A stretch of 64,000 bases of DNA, taken from NCBI RefSeq assembly GCF_041906005.1, contig NZ_JAYRJY010000001.1:992001-1056000 (forward strand), given 5' to 3'. Every line of letters begins with the position of its first letter. The first letter of the stretch is position 1. Made by a program: the position numbers and the translations under genes. Positions 27,528-36,962 of the stretch are shown piece after piece. The DNA comes from Ferrovibrio sp041906005. GTDB lineage: Bacteria > Pseudomonadota > Alphaproteobacteria > Ferrovibrionales > Ferrovibrionaceae. The notes under the pieces were generated by a model. The model did no database searches and had not been told where the DNA came from. It saw nothing but the letters and a program-made list of their open reading frames with translations.

Positions 27528-28325
27528 ATGTCCGAGACGAAACCCGCCCTGCTGCCGTCCAGCACCATCCTGATGCTGCGCGATGGACCTGCCGGGCTGG
27601 AGGTGTTCATGGTCAAGCGCCATCACGCCATCGACTTCGCTTCCGGCGCCATGGTGTTCCCTGGCGGCAAGCTGGCCAGCGGCGACAGCGACCCGGTGCT
27701 GCAGGGCCGACATGCCCGGCCCGGCCGCTTCGATCCGGCATTGACGCCGTTCGCCTTCGGCGCGATCCGCGAGGCATTCGAGGAATCCGGCCTGTTGCTG
27801 GCCCGCCCCAAGGGAGATGGCAAGCTGCTCTCCGCCGAGCGCGCGGCCGCGCTGGAAAGCTGGCGTGAACCACTCAACCGCGGCGACAAGTCGCTGCGCG
27901 ACATGGCCGAGGCCGAGACGCTGGATTACGCGCTGGACTGCATGGTGCCGTTCGCGCACTGGATCACGCCCGAGGTGATGCCCAAGCGCTTTGATACCTG
28001 GTTTTTCCTGGCCCGTGCCCCGGAAGGACAAATCGGCGCCCATGACGGCAGTGAGTCGGTGGATTCCGAATGGATCGCGCCACAGGCGGCGCTGGATGCC
28101 TGGGAAGCCAAGACCCGCACCATCGTCTTCGCCACCCGGATGCAACTGGTGAAACTGGCCCGCGCGCGCAGTGTGGATGACGCCCTGGCCCAGGCGGCAC
28201 AGACGCCCATCGTCGACGTGATGCCGGTGCTCGACAAGGAAAGCTTCGCCGAGCCGCATCTGCGCATCCCGGCCGAGGCCGGTTATGGCGTGACGGAAGT
28301 TCCGCTCAGCCGCGTCGGAATGTAG
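27528..28325 (+). CDS. Nudix hydrolase, NUDT7/NUDT19-like
   Basis: 265 residues, ATG preceded by AAAGGGG. The Nudix box is split by an insertion: FPGGKLASGD is separated by about 30 residues from AFGAIREAFEESGLL, which carries the catalytic REx2EExG. Insertions of this kind are known in NUDT19-type acyl-CoA pyrophosphatases, so a CoA or acyl-CoA substrate is a reasonable guess. It is convergent with htpG. Confidence 0.85.
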   Translation: MSETKPALLPSSTILMLRDGPAGLEVFMVKRHHAIDFASGAMVFPGGKLASGDSDPVLQGRHARPGRFDPALTPFAFGAIREAFEESGLLLARPKGDGKLLSAERAAALESWREPLNRGDKSLRDMAEAETLDYALDCMVPFAHWITPEVMPKRFDTWFFLARAPEGQIGAHDGSESVDSEWIAPQAALDAWEAKTRTIVFATRMQLVKLARARSVDDALAQAAQTPIVDVMPVLDKESFAEPHLRIPAEAGYGVTEVPLSRVGM

Positions 28326-28335
28326 ACGGCAAGGT

Positions 28336-30198
28336 CTACAGCGCCTTCTCCATGACCCGCGCCAGCCGCTGGGCGAAGCCGGCCGGATCGGCCAGCGGTT
28401 CGCCTTCCACCAGTCGCGCCTGATCGAGCAGCAACTGGGCCGCGTCAGCCAGCGCATCCATCGCGCCCGGCTGCTGCGCCCGCGCCGCCAGCGCCTTGAT
28501 CAGCGCATGGCCCGGATTGATCTCAAGGATGCGCGCGCTGCTCTTGTCCAGTTTCTGGTGCATGCGCAGCAGGCGTTCCAGGTGCATGTCCATGTCGCCA
28601 TCGGCAGCCACCAGACAAACCGCGCTATCGGTGAGACGCTTGGATTCCCGCACATCCTTCACCGCATCACCCAGAGCCTGTTTCAGCGCCGCGATCAGCG
28701 TACCGAGCGACGCGCCTTCAAGCTTGTCGCCGCCCTCCGGCTTGGATTCAACCGTATCCGGCACGGCATCCAGGTCGGCGCCGGCCCGGGTCGCCGACTT
28801 GACCGGCTTGCCTACATAATCCTGCACAACCGAAAGCCAGAAATCGTCAACCGGATCGGTCAGCAGCAGCACCTCCACGCCCTTGGCGCGGAACCCTTCC
28901 AGCTGGGGGCTGCGCTTGAGCTGGTCGAGCTGGTCGCCGTTGATCACGTAGATCGCGGCCTGGCCCTCTTTCATCGCCGCGACGTAGTCATCAAGCGACA
29001 CCCAGCCTTCGCGCGCCGACGAGCGGAAACGCGCCAGCTTCAGGATTTGCGCGCGATGCTCGGCATCCTCATAGATGCCTTCTTTCAGCACCGCGCCGAA
29101 ATTTTCCCAGAAAGACGCATAGGCGGTCGCATCCTTCTCCGCCTTCTTCTCCAGTTCTGTCAGTACGCGTCGCGTGATCGCCTGACGGATACGCGCCACC
29201 ACCGGATTATTCTGCAGCATCTCGCGGCTGACATTGAGCGGCAGATCGGCGGAATCGACCACGCCACGCAGGAATCGCAGCCAGGCCGGAACCAGCTCCT
29301 CGCAGCGATCGGTAATGAACACGCGCCGCACATAGAGCTTCAGCGCCGACTTGCGGGCCGGATCAAACAGGTCGTGCGGCCGCATGCCCGGCACAAACAG
29401 GAGCAGGCTATAATCCAGCTTGCCCTCGGCCCGGGCATGCAGCGTGAGCCAGGGTTCGTCGAAGGCATGGGCGACGTGGTGATAGAAATCCTTGTATTGC
29501 TGCTCGGTGACTTCGGATTTCGGCCGCGACCACAGCGCGCTGGCGGCATTCAGCGTTTCAGGTTTGCCGTCTTCGTGCAGCACCACCGGCAGGGCAATAT
29601 GATCGGAGTAAGTCCTGACGATCTGCCGCAGCCGCATGGGGTCGAGGAACTCGTCCTCGCCTTCGCGCAGATGCAGCAGGATGGTGGTGCCACGGCCTTC
29701 GCGCTCGGCCTCACCCACACTGAACTGCCCCGAACCATCGGAAACCCAGCGCCAGGCCTGGGCCTCGCCGGCCTTGCGCGAGATCACCTCCACCTTGCCG
29801 GCCACCATGAAGGCGGAATAGAAACCGACGCCGAACTGGCCGATCAGGGCCATGTCCCTGGCGCTGTCGCCGCTCAGCGATGAAACGAATTCCCCGGTGC
29901 CTGACCGCGCGATGGTGCCCAGATTGGCGATCAGCTCGTCGCGACCCATCCCGATGCCGTTGTCGGCAATGCTCAAGCACCGGTTCGCCTTGTCGACTGC
30001 GATGGTGACTTTCAGTTCGGTGTCGCCTGCCCACAGATCCGGGTTCGTCTGCGCGGCGAAGCGCAGTTTGTCGCAGGCATCCGAGGCATTGGAGATCAGC
30101 TCGCGAAGGAAAATTTCCTTCTGGCTGTACAGGGCATGGGTGACGATATGCAGCAGCCGCGTCACCTCGGCCTGGAAATGCATGGTCTGGTCGGTCAT
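28336..30198 (-). CDS. htpG: Molecular chaperone HtpG (Hsp90)
   Basis: 620 residues. The N-terminal GHKL ATPase motifs are ELISNASDACDKLRF, IADNGIGMGRDEL and GQFGVGFYSAFMV; middle and C-terminal dimerisation domains follow at normal length. The ATG at 30198 is preferred because GGGAGG lies 7 bp before it; an upstream GTG at 30204 would leave no spacing. It follows the DUF4340 gene by 23 bp on the same strand, so it may be read from the Gld-type ABC operon as well. Confidence 0.96.
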   Translation of the reverse strand: MTDQTMHFQAEVTRLLHIVTHALYSQKEIFLRELISNASDACDKLRFAAQTNPDLWAGDTELKVTIAVDKANRCLSIADNGIGMGRDELIANLGTIARSGTGEFVSSLSGDSARDMALIGQFGVGFYSAFMVAGKVEVISRKAGEAQAWRWVSDGSGQFSVGEAEREGRGTTILLHLREGEDEFLDPMRLRQIVRTYSDHIALPVVLHEDGKPETLNAASALWSRPKSEVTEQQYKDFYHHVAHAFDEPWLTLHARAEGKLDYSLLLFVPGMRPHDLFDPARKSALKLYVRRVFITDRCEELVPAWLRFLRGVVDSADLPLNVSREMLQNNPVVARIRQAITRRVLTELEKKAEKDATAYASFWENFGAVLKEGIYEDAEHRAQILKLARFRSSAREGWVSLDDYVAAMKEGQAAIYVINGDQLDQLKRSPQLEGFRAKGVEVLLLTDPVDDFWLSVVQDYVGKPVKSATRAGADLDAVPDTVESKPEGGDKLEGASLGTLIAALKQALGDAVKDVRESKRLTDSAVCLVAADGDMDMHLERLLRMHQKLDKSSARILEINPGHALIKALAARAQQPGAMDALADAAQLLLDQARLVEGEPLADPAGFAQRLARVMEKAL

Positions 30199-30221
30199 CT
30201 CCACACCTCCCGTCTGATGCC

Positions 30222-31364
30222 TTATCCCTTCTTGTCGTCCTTCTTTTCCGGCTCGATCAGGTCAGCCAGCTTCCGCGTCAGGTCACGCACGGCCGATTCC
30301 GGAACCAGATAGGCCCAGCCGGCCATCCGCCGCGTGGCGGCATTGATCTGCTTTTCCGCCTCTTCCGGCGCCAGAAGATCCTTGTTCCCGGCATCGGGCT
30401 TGGCCAGGGCGGCATCGTGGCTTGCCGTGATGGTGATCCAGCCCTTCTTGCCGTCTTCGGCCGGAATGGTTTTCACCACCGCCTTCACGCCATCCAGCGT
30501 GACGATTTCGGTAACCGTGGCCTTGGCAAAATCATGCTCGCTGTCCTTGGCGACGTCGTCGAAGGCCAGATAGGCCAGCGCCCCGGCCACGGCATTCACG
30601 TCATAGGCCGAGGCCACCTTCATTCCCTTGGGCAGATCGGCCGGCACGAAGTCCACGGACGAACCATCGGTCTTGCCAGGCCCGCGGGCTATGCGCAGCA
30701 CGCTGCCATCGGGATGGGTGACGGTGACCGAAGCGACACGGGCCCGGTCGATCTTGATCAGGTCCTTCACCAGCCACTGCACCGGATCGGCCGGCAGTTC
30801 GAGAATGCCCTGCGCCAGCCAGGCGCGCGCCTCCTCGGGTTTGCGCACATGCACCTGCCCCGGCTTGCCGCCAACCGGATAGCTCTTGGTCTTGCCGACA
30901 ATCACCGCGGCGATCGACTTGGCATCCGGATCAACCAGGCGGACCAGGATCGGGCCCGGATCGGATTTCGAGGCATCGTCGGCCGGCTGGTATTTCTCGG
31001 GATCGGAAACCTGCAGACGATCGTAATGCTCGGGCTTGTCCGTGCGCGGCTCGACGGTTTCCAGCCCGGCGATGCCCAGCACATTCTTGCGCACCAGATC
31101 GGCCCGTACCGGATAATCGTTGCGGCTTGGCATCGTCCAGTGCTCGGCGTCGGCGCCGCGCTCGATGCGGAACAGGGCCTTGGGTGTGGAGATTTCCAGC
31201 GAGGCGACGTCGTTGACCTTGGCCATCAGGCCGGGCAACAGCGGCCTGGGCGTGAAATCGGCTTCGGTGGCACGATCCCGCGAGGTGGCCAGCCACCAGC
31301 CGACGCCACCCAGCACGACCGCCGCCGTCACCAGGATCGCCCAGCTCTTGTTACGCATCTGCAT
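30222..31364 (-). CDS. DUF4340 protein of the Gld-type ABC cluster
   Basis: About 380 residues. One N-terminal membrane helix (SWAILVTAAVVLGGVGWWLA) precedes an extracytoplasmic region with the DUF4340 pattern: ISTPKALFRIER, YPVRADLVRKNVLGIAGLETVEPRT and DPVQWLVKDLIKID. The start at 31364 has AGGGAG at 7 bp; ATGs at 31370 and 31358 are alternatives. DUF4340 genes regularly sit beside GldA/F/G-like ABC genes. The function is unknown; a role in transport across the envelope is inferred from context. Confidence 0.85.
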   Translation of the reverse strand: MQMRNKSWAILVTAAVVLGGVGWWLATSRDRATEADFTPRPLLPGLMAKVNDVASLEISTPKALFRIERGADAEHWTMPSRNDYPVRADLVRKNVLGIAGLETVEPRTDKPEHYDRLQVSDPEKYQPADDASKSDPGPILVRLVDPDAKSIAAVIVGKTKSYPVGGKPGQVHVRKPEEARAWLAQGILELPADPVQWLVKDLIKIDRARVASVTVTHPDGSVLRIARGPGKTDGSSVDFVPADLPKGMKVASAYDVNAVAGALAYLAFDDVAKDSEHDFAKATVTEIVTLDGVKAVVKTIPAEDGKKGWITITASHDAALAKPDAGNKDLLAPEEAEKQINAATRRMAGWAYLVPESAVRDLTRKLADLIEPEKKDDKKG

Positions 31365-31389
31365 CGCCATACTCCCTAACGGAAAGAGA

Positions 31390-33324
31390 TCAGCCTTCAA
31401 GGGCGCGCCGGATACGCCGGCGGCGCCAGGCGATCGCCAGGCCAACCGCCACCAGGGCGGCCAGCAGCGGCATCAGGCCGATATTGATGAACTTGACCAG
31501 CAATTGCAGGCCCTCGATGTCGCGGTTCAGCTCGCGCTGCACGCCGCGCAATTCGCGCCGGGTATTGAGCAGGTCGTCGCGGAAGGCGTCCATGGCCGCC
31601 TGCTGCTCGGCGCTGAGCAGGGCGTTGGACTGCTCCTGGCTCTTCGACTGCATGTCGGCCAGCTTCTTCTGCGTGTCGCTGAGCTTCTGTTCCAGCGCCT
31701 TCTGGCGGGCGAGGAACTGCTGCTCGGCCTGGCGGCGCATGTTGTCGATCAGCTCGAACGGCCGCTGCGACTTGCCGCGGCTGCGCAGGCCGATCAGATC
31801 GCCCGAGCCCGACATGTTGTCGATGGCATTGACCAGGAAATCGGCATTGGCGGCGATCGGCACATAGAGGTTCTGGCCGAACATCTGCTGATTGCGCACC
31901 CAGAAGCGGTCGTCCAGCAGATCGGCATCGCTCACCAGCAGCACGTTGATCGGCTTGGCGCTCTCCATCACCTGCGCGGCCGGAGCCGGCTGCCCATCCT
32001 TCTTGTCAGCCGCCTGTTTGTCGGAGGAGGGCGCACCATTCGGGAAGGCCGTCTTGGCCGGGCCACTGATGCGCGCCGCCAGCGTATAGGTCTCGCCCGC
32101 GGGCTTGAACTTCTCGGCCAGGGCCTGCGGGTTCGGATCGCCCTGCAGGTCGTTGACATCCATCAGCATCGCCTGGTTCGACGAGGTGATCAGCGGGGTG
32201 AGCGTGGTGGCCGCGCCTTCCAGCTTGCGGATCGCGCCCATCGAGGCGGCATTGATCTGCGTGAGCTCGGCGGTGACGACATCCTGCTGGCTCAGGCGGT
32301 CGCCCGGGATGGCCAGCCAGGGAATGTAATCGACCACGGCGGCCGGGCCGCTGCGGCCGGTCTGCACGCGCTGGGCCAGCGTCAGGTCGGCAACGAACTT
32401 GCCGGGCACCACTTCGACGCCCCAGGCCTTGAACAAGTCGGGCAGCAGCGACGACTGGTCGCCGCCCGGCGGCATCGGCTGCCCGGTCATCGGGTTGGGC
32501 ATCGCCGCCATGGTTTCGGAATAGGGATCGGCGAACACGATCAGCCGGCCGCCCTTCAGCACGAACTGGTCGACGGCATACTGCGCCTGCGGCGACAGAT
32601 CCTTGGGATGGGCCAGGACCAGCACGGAGAGCTTGTCGTCGATCTCTTCCGGCTTGGTGGCATCCAGCATCTTCACGTCGAAGAACTGCTTGATCTGGTC
32701 AAGGATCAGATAAGGCTGCGACTGGCCGCGCATCGCCGCCATCATCCCGCCCGGGCCGAATTCCAGCGGCAGGCTGCCGAGGATGCCGACGGTGGGTTTC
32801 TTCGGATTGCTGAGGCCGTAGACCAGCTTGGTCAGATCGTATTCCAGGAACTGCTCTTTCTCGGCCTGGAAGAAGGGAATGCTCTGCTGCTGGTCCAGCG
32901 TGTTGCTGGCGACCAGGCCGAAATAGAACTGCCCGCCCGGCAGATTGATTCCCTGCAGGCCGGCCTGCACGGCGCGGTCCTCGGCCTCGGTGAAGGGCTC
33001 GGGGTCGATCACCTCCAGCCGCAGCTTGCCGCCCGACAGCGCTGCATAGCGTTCCAGCAACTCGCGCACACGGATGCCGTACTGCTTCAGTTGCGGCGCA
33101 CTGCCGGCCAGCTTGTCGGAAAAGAAGAAGCGCAGCGTGATCGGCTCGGGGATCGTCTTCAGCACGTTGCGCGTGCCGTCAGACAGCGTGTAGAGCCGCG
33201 CCTGCGTCAGGTCTATGCGGGTGTCGCGCAGACCCTGGTTGACGATGATGTTGACCGCGAAGAACACCGCGAAGGCGGCGATCAGTCCGGTGCCGGTGAG
33301 AAGGGCTTTGCTGCCGGTTTTCAT
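31390..33324 (-). CDS. GldG-like ABC auxiliary protein
   Basis: 644 residues with membrane helices at both ends: LLTGTGLIAAFAVFFAVNIIV and NIGLMPLLAALVAVGLAIAWRRRR, enclosing a large extracytoplasmic domain. The start RIDLTQARLYTLSDGTRNVL and the LEYDLTKLVYGLSNPKKPTVGIL region are typical of the GldG/ABC_transp_aux family. A coiled coil lies at about residues 540-620. In Bacteroidetes GldG is needed for gliding; in Proteobacteria such as this the role is undefined. It starts 9 bp after the permease stop. Confidence 0.88.
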   Translation of the reverse strand: MKTGSKALLTGTGLIAAFAVFFAVNIIVNQGLRDTRIDLTQARLYTLSDGTRNVLKTIPEPITLRFFFSDKLAGSAPQLKQYGIRVRELLERYAALSGGKLRLEVIDPEPFTEAEDRAVQAGLQGINLPGGQFYFGLVASNTLDQQQSIPFFQAEKEQFLEYDLTKLVYGLSNPKKPTVGILGSLPLEFGPGGMMAAMRGQSQPYLILDQIKQFFDVKMLDATKPEEIDDKLSVLVLAHPKDLSPQAQYAVDQFVLKGGRLIVFADPYSETMAAMPNPMTGQPMPPGGDQSSLLPDLFKAWGVEVVPGKFVADLTLAQRVQTGRSGPAAVVDYIPWLAIPGDRLSQQDVVTAELTQINAASMGAIRKLEGAATTLTPLITSSNQAMLMDVNDLQGDPNPQALAEKFKPAGETYTLAARISGPAKTAFPNGAPSSDKQAADKKDGQPAPAAQVMESAKPINVLLVSDADLLDDRFWVRNQQMFGQNLYVPIAANADFLVNAIDNMSGSGDLIGLRSRGKSQRPFELIDNMRRQAEQQFLARQKALEQKLSDTQKKLADMQSKSQEQSNALLSAEQQAAMDAFRDDLLNTRRELRGVQRELNRDIEGLQLLVKFINIGLMPLLAALVAVGLAIAWRRRRIRRALEG

Positions 33325-33333
33325 GCTGCGACC

Positions 33334-34068
33334 TCAGCCCGCTTTCTTGAAATCGACGACAATCGCGGTGGCATAGAGCCAGACCACGATCAGGGAGACG
33401 AAGAACACCAGATCGCGCAGATCGATCACGCCTTCGGTGATGGCATTGAAATGCCCCAGGAAGCTGAAGGAGGCGATGGTGTCGACCACCAGCGACGGCG
33501 CCCAGCCCTGGAAGAAGCTCAGCACCATCGGCGCGCCCGAAACCGTGAAGATGAAGCAGACCAGCACGGCCACCACGAAGGCGATCACCTGATTCTTGGT
33601 CACGGCCGACATGCAGCTGCCGATCGCCAGATAGGCACCGGCCATCAGCAGGCTGCCGATATAGCCGGCCAGGATCACGCCGTTATCGGGCGAGCCGAGC
33701 CAGTTGACGGTGAGCCAAAGCGGGAAGGTCAGCGCCAGCGCAATGCCGGCGAAGGCCCAGGCGGCGAGGAACTTGCCCGCCACCGCGGCCCAGAGCGGGA
33801 TCGGCAGCGTGAGCAGCAGCTCGATCGTGCCGGCCTTGCGTTCCTCTGCCCACAGCCGCATGGCGATGGCCGGCAGGAAGAACAGGTAAAGCCAGGGGTG
33901 GAACAGGAAGAAGGCCTTCAGGTCGGCCTGGCCGCGTTCGAAGAACTGGCCGAGATAGAAGGTGAAGATGCCGGCGGTGAACAGGAACACCACGATGAAG
34001 ACATAGGCCACCGGGGTGGCGAAATAGCCAGCGATTTCGCGGCGAAAGACAGCGAGCATGGGTTTCAT
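33334..34068 (-). CDS. GldF-like ABC-2 permease
   Basis: 244 residues from the ATG at 34068, which has AGGAT 8 bp upstream. About six helices; FRREIAGYFATPVAYVFIVVFL and RLWAEERKAGTIELLLTLPI are the family signature. It forms the membrane channel with the ATPase encoded 14 bp upstream. The cargo is unknown. Confidence 0.92.
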   Translation of the reverse strand: MKPMLAVFRREIAGYFATPVAYVFIVVFLFTAGIFTFYLGQFFERGQADLKAFFLFHPWLYLFFLPAIAMRLWAEERKAGTIELLLTLPIPLWAAVAGKFLAAWAFAGIALALTFPLWLTVNWLGSPDNGVILAGYIGSLLMAGAYLAIGSCMSAVTKNQVIAFVVAVLVCFIFTVSGAPMVLSFFQGWAPSLVVDTIASFSFLGHFNAITEGVIDLRDLVFFVSLIVVWLYATAIVVDFKKAG

Positions 34069-34082
34069 GGCGAGTATCCTGG

Positions 34083-34823
34083 TCAGGCCGCGCGGGCTTG
34101 CGTCACTTGGCGGAAAGCGGCATCGAGTTTGCCCGGCGCGGCGAGGATGTCGCCGATGCGCCAGCCGGCGCTGCCTTCCGGCCGCCCCTCGGCCACGATG
34201 CGGCCCCGGGCGATCACGATGGCGCGGCTGCACACCGCTTCCACTTCTTCAAGGATATGGGTGGAGATGATGATCGCCTTGTCGCGCGACATGGCCTGGA
34301 TCAGTCCGCGCACCTCGTGCTTCTGGTTCGGATCGAGGCCGTCGGTCGGCTCGTCCAGCACCAGCACCGGCGGATCATGCAGGATCGCCTGGGCCAGACC
34401 GACACGGCGTTTGTAGCCTTTGGACAGGGTGTCGATCGGCTGGTCCAGCACATCCTTGATGTTGACCTGATCGATCACCTTGTCGAGCCGCCAGTCGCGG
34501 TCCTTGCCGTTCATGCCGCGCACATCGGCGATGAAATCGAGGAACCCGCGCGCCGTCATGTCGGCATAGCTGGGCGCGCCCTCGGGCAGGTAGCCGATGC
34601 TGGCCTTGGCCGCCAGCGGATCGGCCTCCACATCATGACCACAAACCGAAATGCTGCCCGCGGTGGGGTTCAGGAACCCGCACAGCATTTTCATGGTGGT
34701 GGATTTGCCGGCACCGTTGGGGCCCAGGAAGCCGAGCACCTCGCCTTTGGCGACACTGAAACTGATATGGTCGACAGCGGTGAACGGACCGAATTGCTTG
34801 ACCAGATTTTTTATGTCGATCAT
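34083..34823 (-). CDS. GldA-like ABC ATP-binding protein
   Basis: 246 residues from the ATG at 34823. Walker A GPNGAGKSTTMKML, signature LSKGYKRRVGLAQ, Walker B PVLVLDEPTDGLDPNQ and switch STHILEEV. It heads the four-gene minus-strand unit ATPase, permease, GldG-like, DUF4340, with htpG last. The KGYKRR signature is characteristic of the GldA/CcmA-like subfamily. Confidence 0.93.
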   Translation of the reverse strand: MIDIKNLVKQFGPFTAVDHISFSVAKGEVLGFLGPNGAGKSTTMKMLCGFLNPTAGSISVCGHDVEADPLAAKASIGYLPEGAPSYADMTARGFLDFIADVRGMNGKDRDWRLDKVIDQVNIKDVLDQPIDTLSKGYKRRVGLAQAILHDPPVLVLDEPTDGLDPNQKHEVRGLIQAMSRDKAIIISTHILEEVEAVCSRAIVIARGRIVAEGRPEGSAGWRIGDILAAPGKLDAAFRQVTQARAA

Positions 34824-34984
34824 CGTCTTACTGCATCCCCTGCCCGCCCGGGCCGACTCCCGTCCCGCGGCGCCCGCTAGATAAGAGTTTCCATGCCCCA
34901 GGTTCAAGCCCCCCATGGCATTTTGCGGTCATCCAAGCCCCTCACGGGCCTGTGAATTCCGCTCCTGGGTGCCATAATTTCGCC

Positions 34985-35170
34985 ATGATCGACGACCCGC
35001 CGCCCTCCCCCTGCACCAAGGTGTGCAGCATCGACCGCCGCACCGGCTGGTGCCTGGGCTGTTTCCGCACCGGCGAGGAAATCGGCGCCTGGCCGGCGCT
35101 GGACACCGTCGGCAAACAGGCCCTGCTGGAGCGGCTGGCCGACCGGCGGCGGCAGGCGGACCCCTCCTGA
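34985..35170 (+). CDS. DUF1289 zinc-finger-like small protein
   Basis: 61 residues. The cysteine pattern PCTKVCSID(x)7CLGCFRTGEEIGAW is diagnostic of DUF1289, a small putative metal-binding family. Its TGA stop shares a base with the ATG of the ABC permease (35168-35172), implying translational coupling, which is odd for proteins with no known link. Confidence 0.88.
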   Translation: MIDDPPPSPCTKVCSIDRRTGWCLGCFRTGEEIGAWPALDTVGKQALLERLADRRRQADPS

Positions 35171-36120
35171 TGCCCGTTTTCCTGCTCAAGCGCTTCGCCA
35201 CCCTGATTGCCACCCTTCTGGCAACCTCGGTGGTCGTGTTCCTGGTGCTGGAAATCCTGCCCGGCGACCCGGCCCTGCTGGTGCTGGGCATCGATGCCAC
35301 CGACGATCAGCTCGCCGTGTTCCGTCATGAATACGGCCTCGACCAGCCGGTGCTGGATCGTTACCTGGGCTGGCTCGGCGCCCTGCTGCAGGGTGATTTC
35401 GGCATCTCCTATGCCTACAAGACGCCGGTCTGGCCGCTGATCGCCGAACGGCTGGCGCTTACCTATCCGCTGGCGCTGTTCGCCATGCTGATCACCGTGG
35501 TTCTGGCGTTGGGCCTGGGCGTTTTCGCCGCCGCGCAGCATAACAGGGCCGGCGACGTCGTGATCATGGGCATCAGCCAGCTCGGCATCTCGATTCCGAA
35601 TTTCTGGTTCGGCCTGCTGCTCATCCTGCTGTTCGCCGTGAATCTCGGCTGGCTGGCGGCCGGCGGCTTCCCCGGCTGGCGCGCCGGCTTCGGTCCGGCG
35701 ATGCTCAGTCTGATCCTGCCCGGCATCTCGCTCGCCGTGGTGCAGGCCGCCATCCTGGCCCGCATCACCCGCTCGGCCGTGCTGGAAGTCCTGCGCGAGG
35801 ATTTCGTGCGCACGGCGCGCGCAAAAGGCTTAAGTCGCAGCCAGGCCCTGTGGCGCCATGTGCTGCGCAACGCCCTGATCCCGGTGATCACGGTGATCGG
35901 CCTGCAATTCGGCAACCTGCTGACCGGAACCATCGTGGTCGAACAGGTCTTCTCCCTGCCCGGCCTCGGCCGGCTGGTCTTCCAGGCGATCAGCAATCGC
36001 GATATCGAGGTGGTGAAAGCGGCGGTCATCCTGCTCGCCTTCACCGTGGTCGCGGTGAATTTCGTGGTCGATGTGCTCTATGCAGTGATCGATCCGCGAC
36101 TGAAGGGCCGCGATGTCTGA
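35170..36120 (+). CDS. Peptide ABC transporter permease, DppB/OppB type
   Basis: 316 residues with six helices. FLVLEILPGDPALLVLG is the hallmark N-terminus; EDFVRTARAKGLSRSQALWRHVLRNALIPV is the EAA loop that contacts the ATPases; ETxxSxPGLG appears as VEQVFSLPGLGRLV. It is the first of four importer genes, overlapping the second by 8 bp. Confidence 0.93.
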   Translation: MPVFLLKRFATLIATLLATSVVVFLVLEILPGDPALLVLGIDATDDQLAVFRHEYGLDQPVLDRYLGWLGALLQGDFGISYAYKTPVWPLIAERLALTYPLALFAMLITVVLALGLGVFAAAQHNRAGDVVIMGISQLGISIPNFWFGLLLILLFAVNLGWLAAGGFPGWRAGFGPAMLSLILPGISLAVVQAAILARITRSAVLEVLREDFVRTARAKGLSRSQALWRHVLRNALIPVITVIGLQFGNLLTGTIVVEQVFSLPGLGRLVFQAISNRDIEVVKAAVILLAFTVVAVNFVVDVLYAVIDPRLKGRDV

Positions 36121-36958
36121 GACCGTACTCATGCTGCGCCGCGCCCTGCGGCATCGCAGCTTCGCCGTCGGCGCCCTGCTTTCAGGATGCGTGTTCGGCA
36201 TGGCGTTGCTGTCGCTGATCTGGACGCCCTATGCGCCGACCGCGATGAATATCCGCAAGCGCATGGCCCTGCCCTCGGCCGAACACTGGCTGGGCACCGA
36301 CAGTTTCGGGCGTGATGTGCTGTCGCTGATTCTGGCTGGGGCACAGAATTCCCTGCTGGTGGGCCTGGTCGCCGTTGGCATCGGTCTGCTGGCAGGCAGC
36401 GCGCTGGGCCTGCTGGCCGCGGCGCGGCGCGGCTGGATCGAGGAACTGGTGATGCGCTTCGCCGACTTCACCTTTGCCTTCCCCGCCATCCTCTCGGCCA
36501 TCCTGCTCGCTGCGGTATTCGGTCCCAGCACGATGAATTCCATCGTCGCCATCGCCATTTTCAACATCCCGGTTTTCGCCCGCGTGGTGCGCGGCTCGGC
36601 CAATGCGGTCTGGTCGCGCGACTACATCCTGGCCGCGCGTAGCGCCGGCAAGGGCGGCTTTCGGATCACCCTGGAGCATGTGCTGCCCAATATCCTGGCC
36701 GTGATTGTCGTGCAGGCGACCATCCAGTTCGCGCTGGCCATCCTGGCCGAGGCGGCGTTGTCCTATCTCGGGCTGGGCACCCAGCCGCCGACGCCGTCCT
36801 GGGGCCGCATGCTGAACGAGGCGCAGACCATGGTGTTCCGCGCGCCTTATCTGGCGGTATTTCCCGGCATGGCCATCGCCATCGCCGTACTGGGGTTCAA
36901 CCTGCTGGGCGACGGCCTGCGCGATCTGACCGATCCGCGCCTGTCGCGACAACGGTAA
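36113..36958 (+). CDS. Peptide ABC transporter permease, DppC/OppC type
   Basis: 281 residues. HWLGTDSFGRDVLSLILAGAQNSLLVG is the DppC signature and SRDYILAARSAGKGGFRITLEHVLPNIL the EAA loop; LGTQPPTPSWGRMLNEA closes the domain. It pairs with the preceding permease. The ATPase gene starts 4 bp after its stop. Confidence 0.93.
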   Translation: MSETVLMLRRALRHRSFAVGALLSGCVFGMALLSLIWTPYAPTAMNIRKRMALPSAEHWLGTDSFGRDVLSLILAGAQNSLLVGLVAVGIGLLAGSALGLLAAARRGWIEELVMRFADFTFAFPAILSAILLAAVFGPSTMNSIVAIAIFNIPVFARVVRGSANAVWSRDYILAARSAGKGGFRITLEHVLPNILAVIVVQATIQFALAILAEAALSYLGLGTQPPTPSWGRMLNEAQTMVFRAPYLAVFPGMAIAIAVLGFNLLGDGLRDLTDPRLSRQR

Positions 36959-36962
36959 CGCG

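Noticed and set aside
31120..34416. Plus-strand frame of over 1000 codons across the Gld-type genes
   Set aside because: Antisense shadow of three well-supported minus-strand genes.
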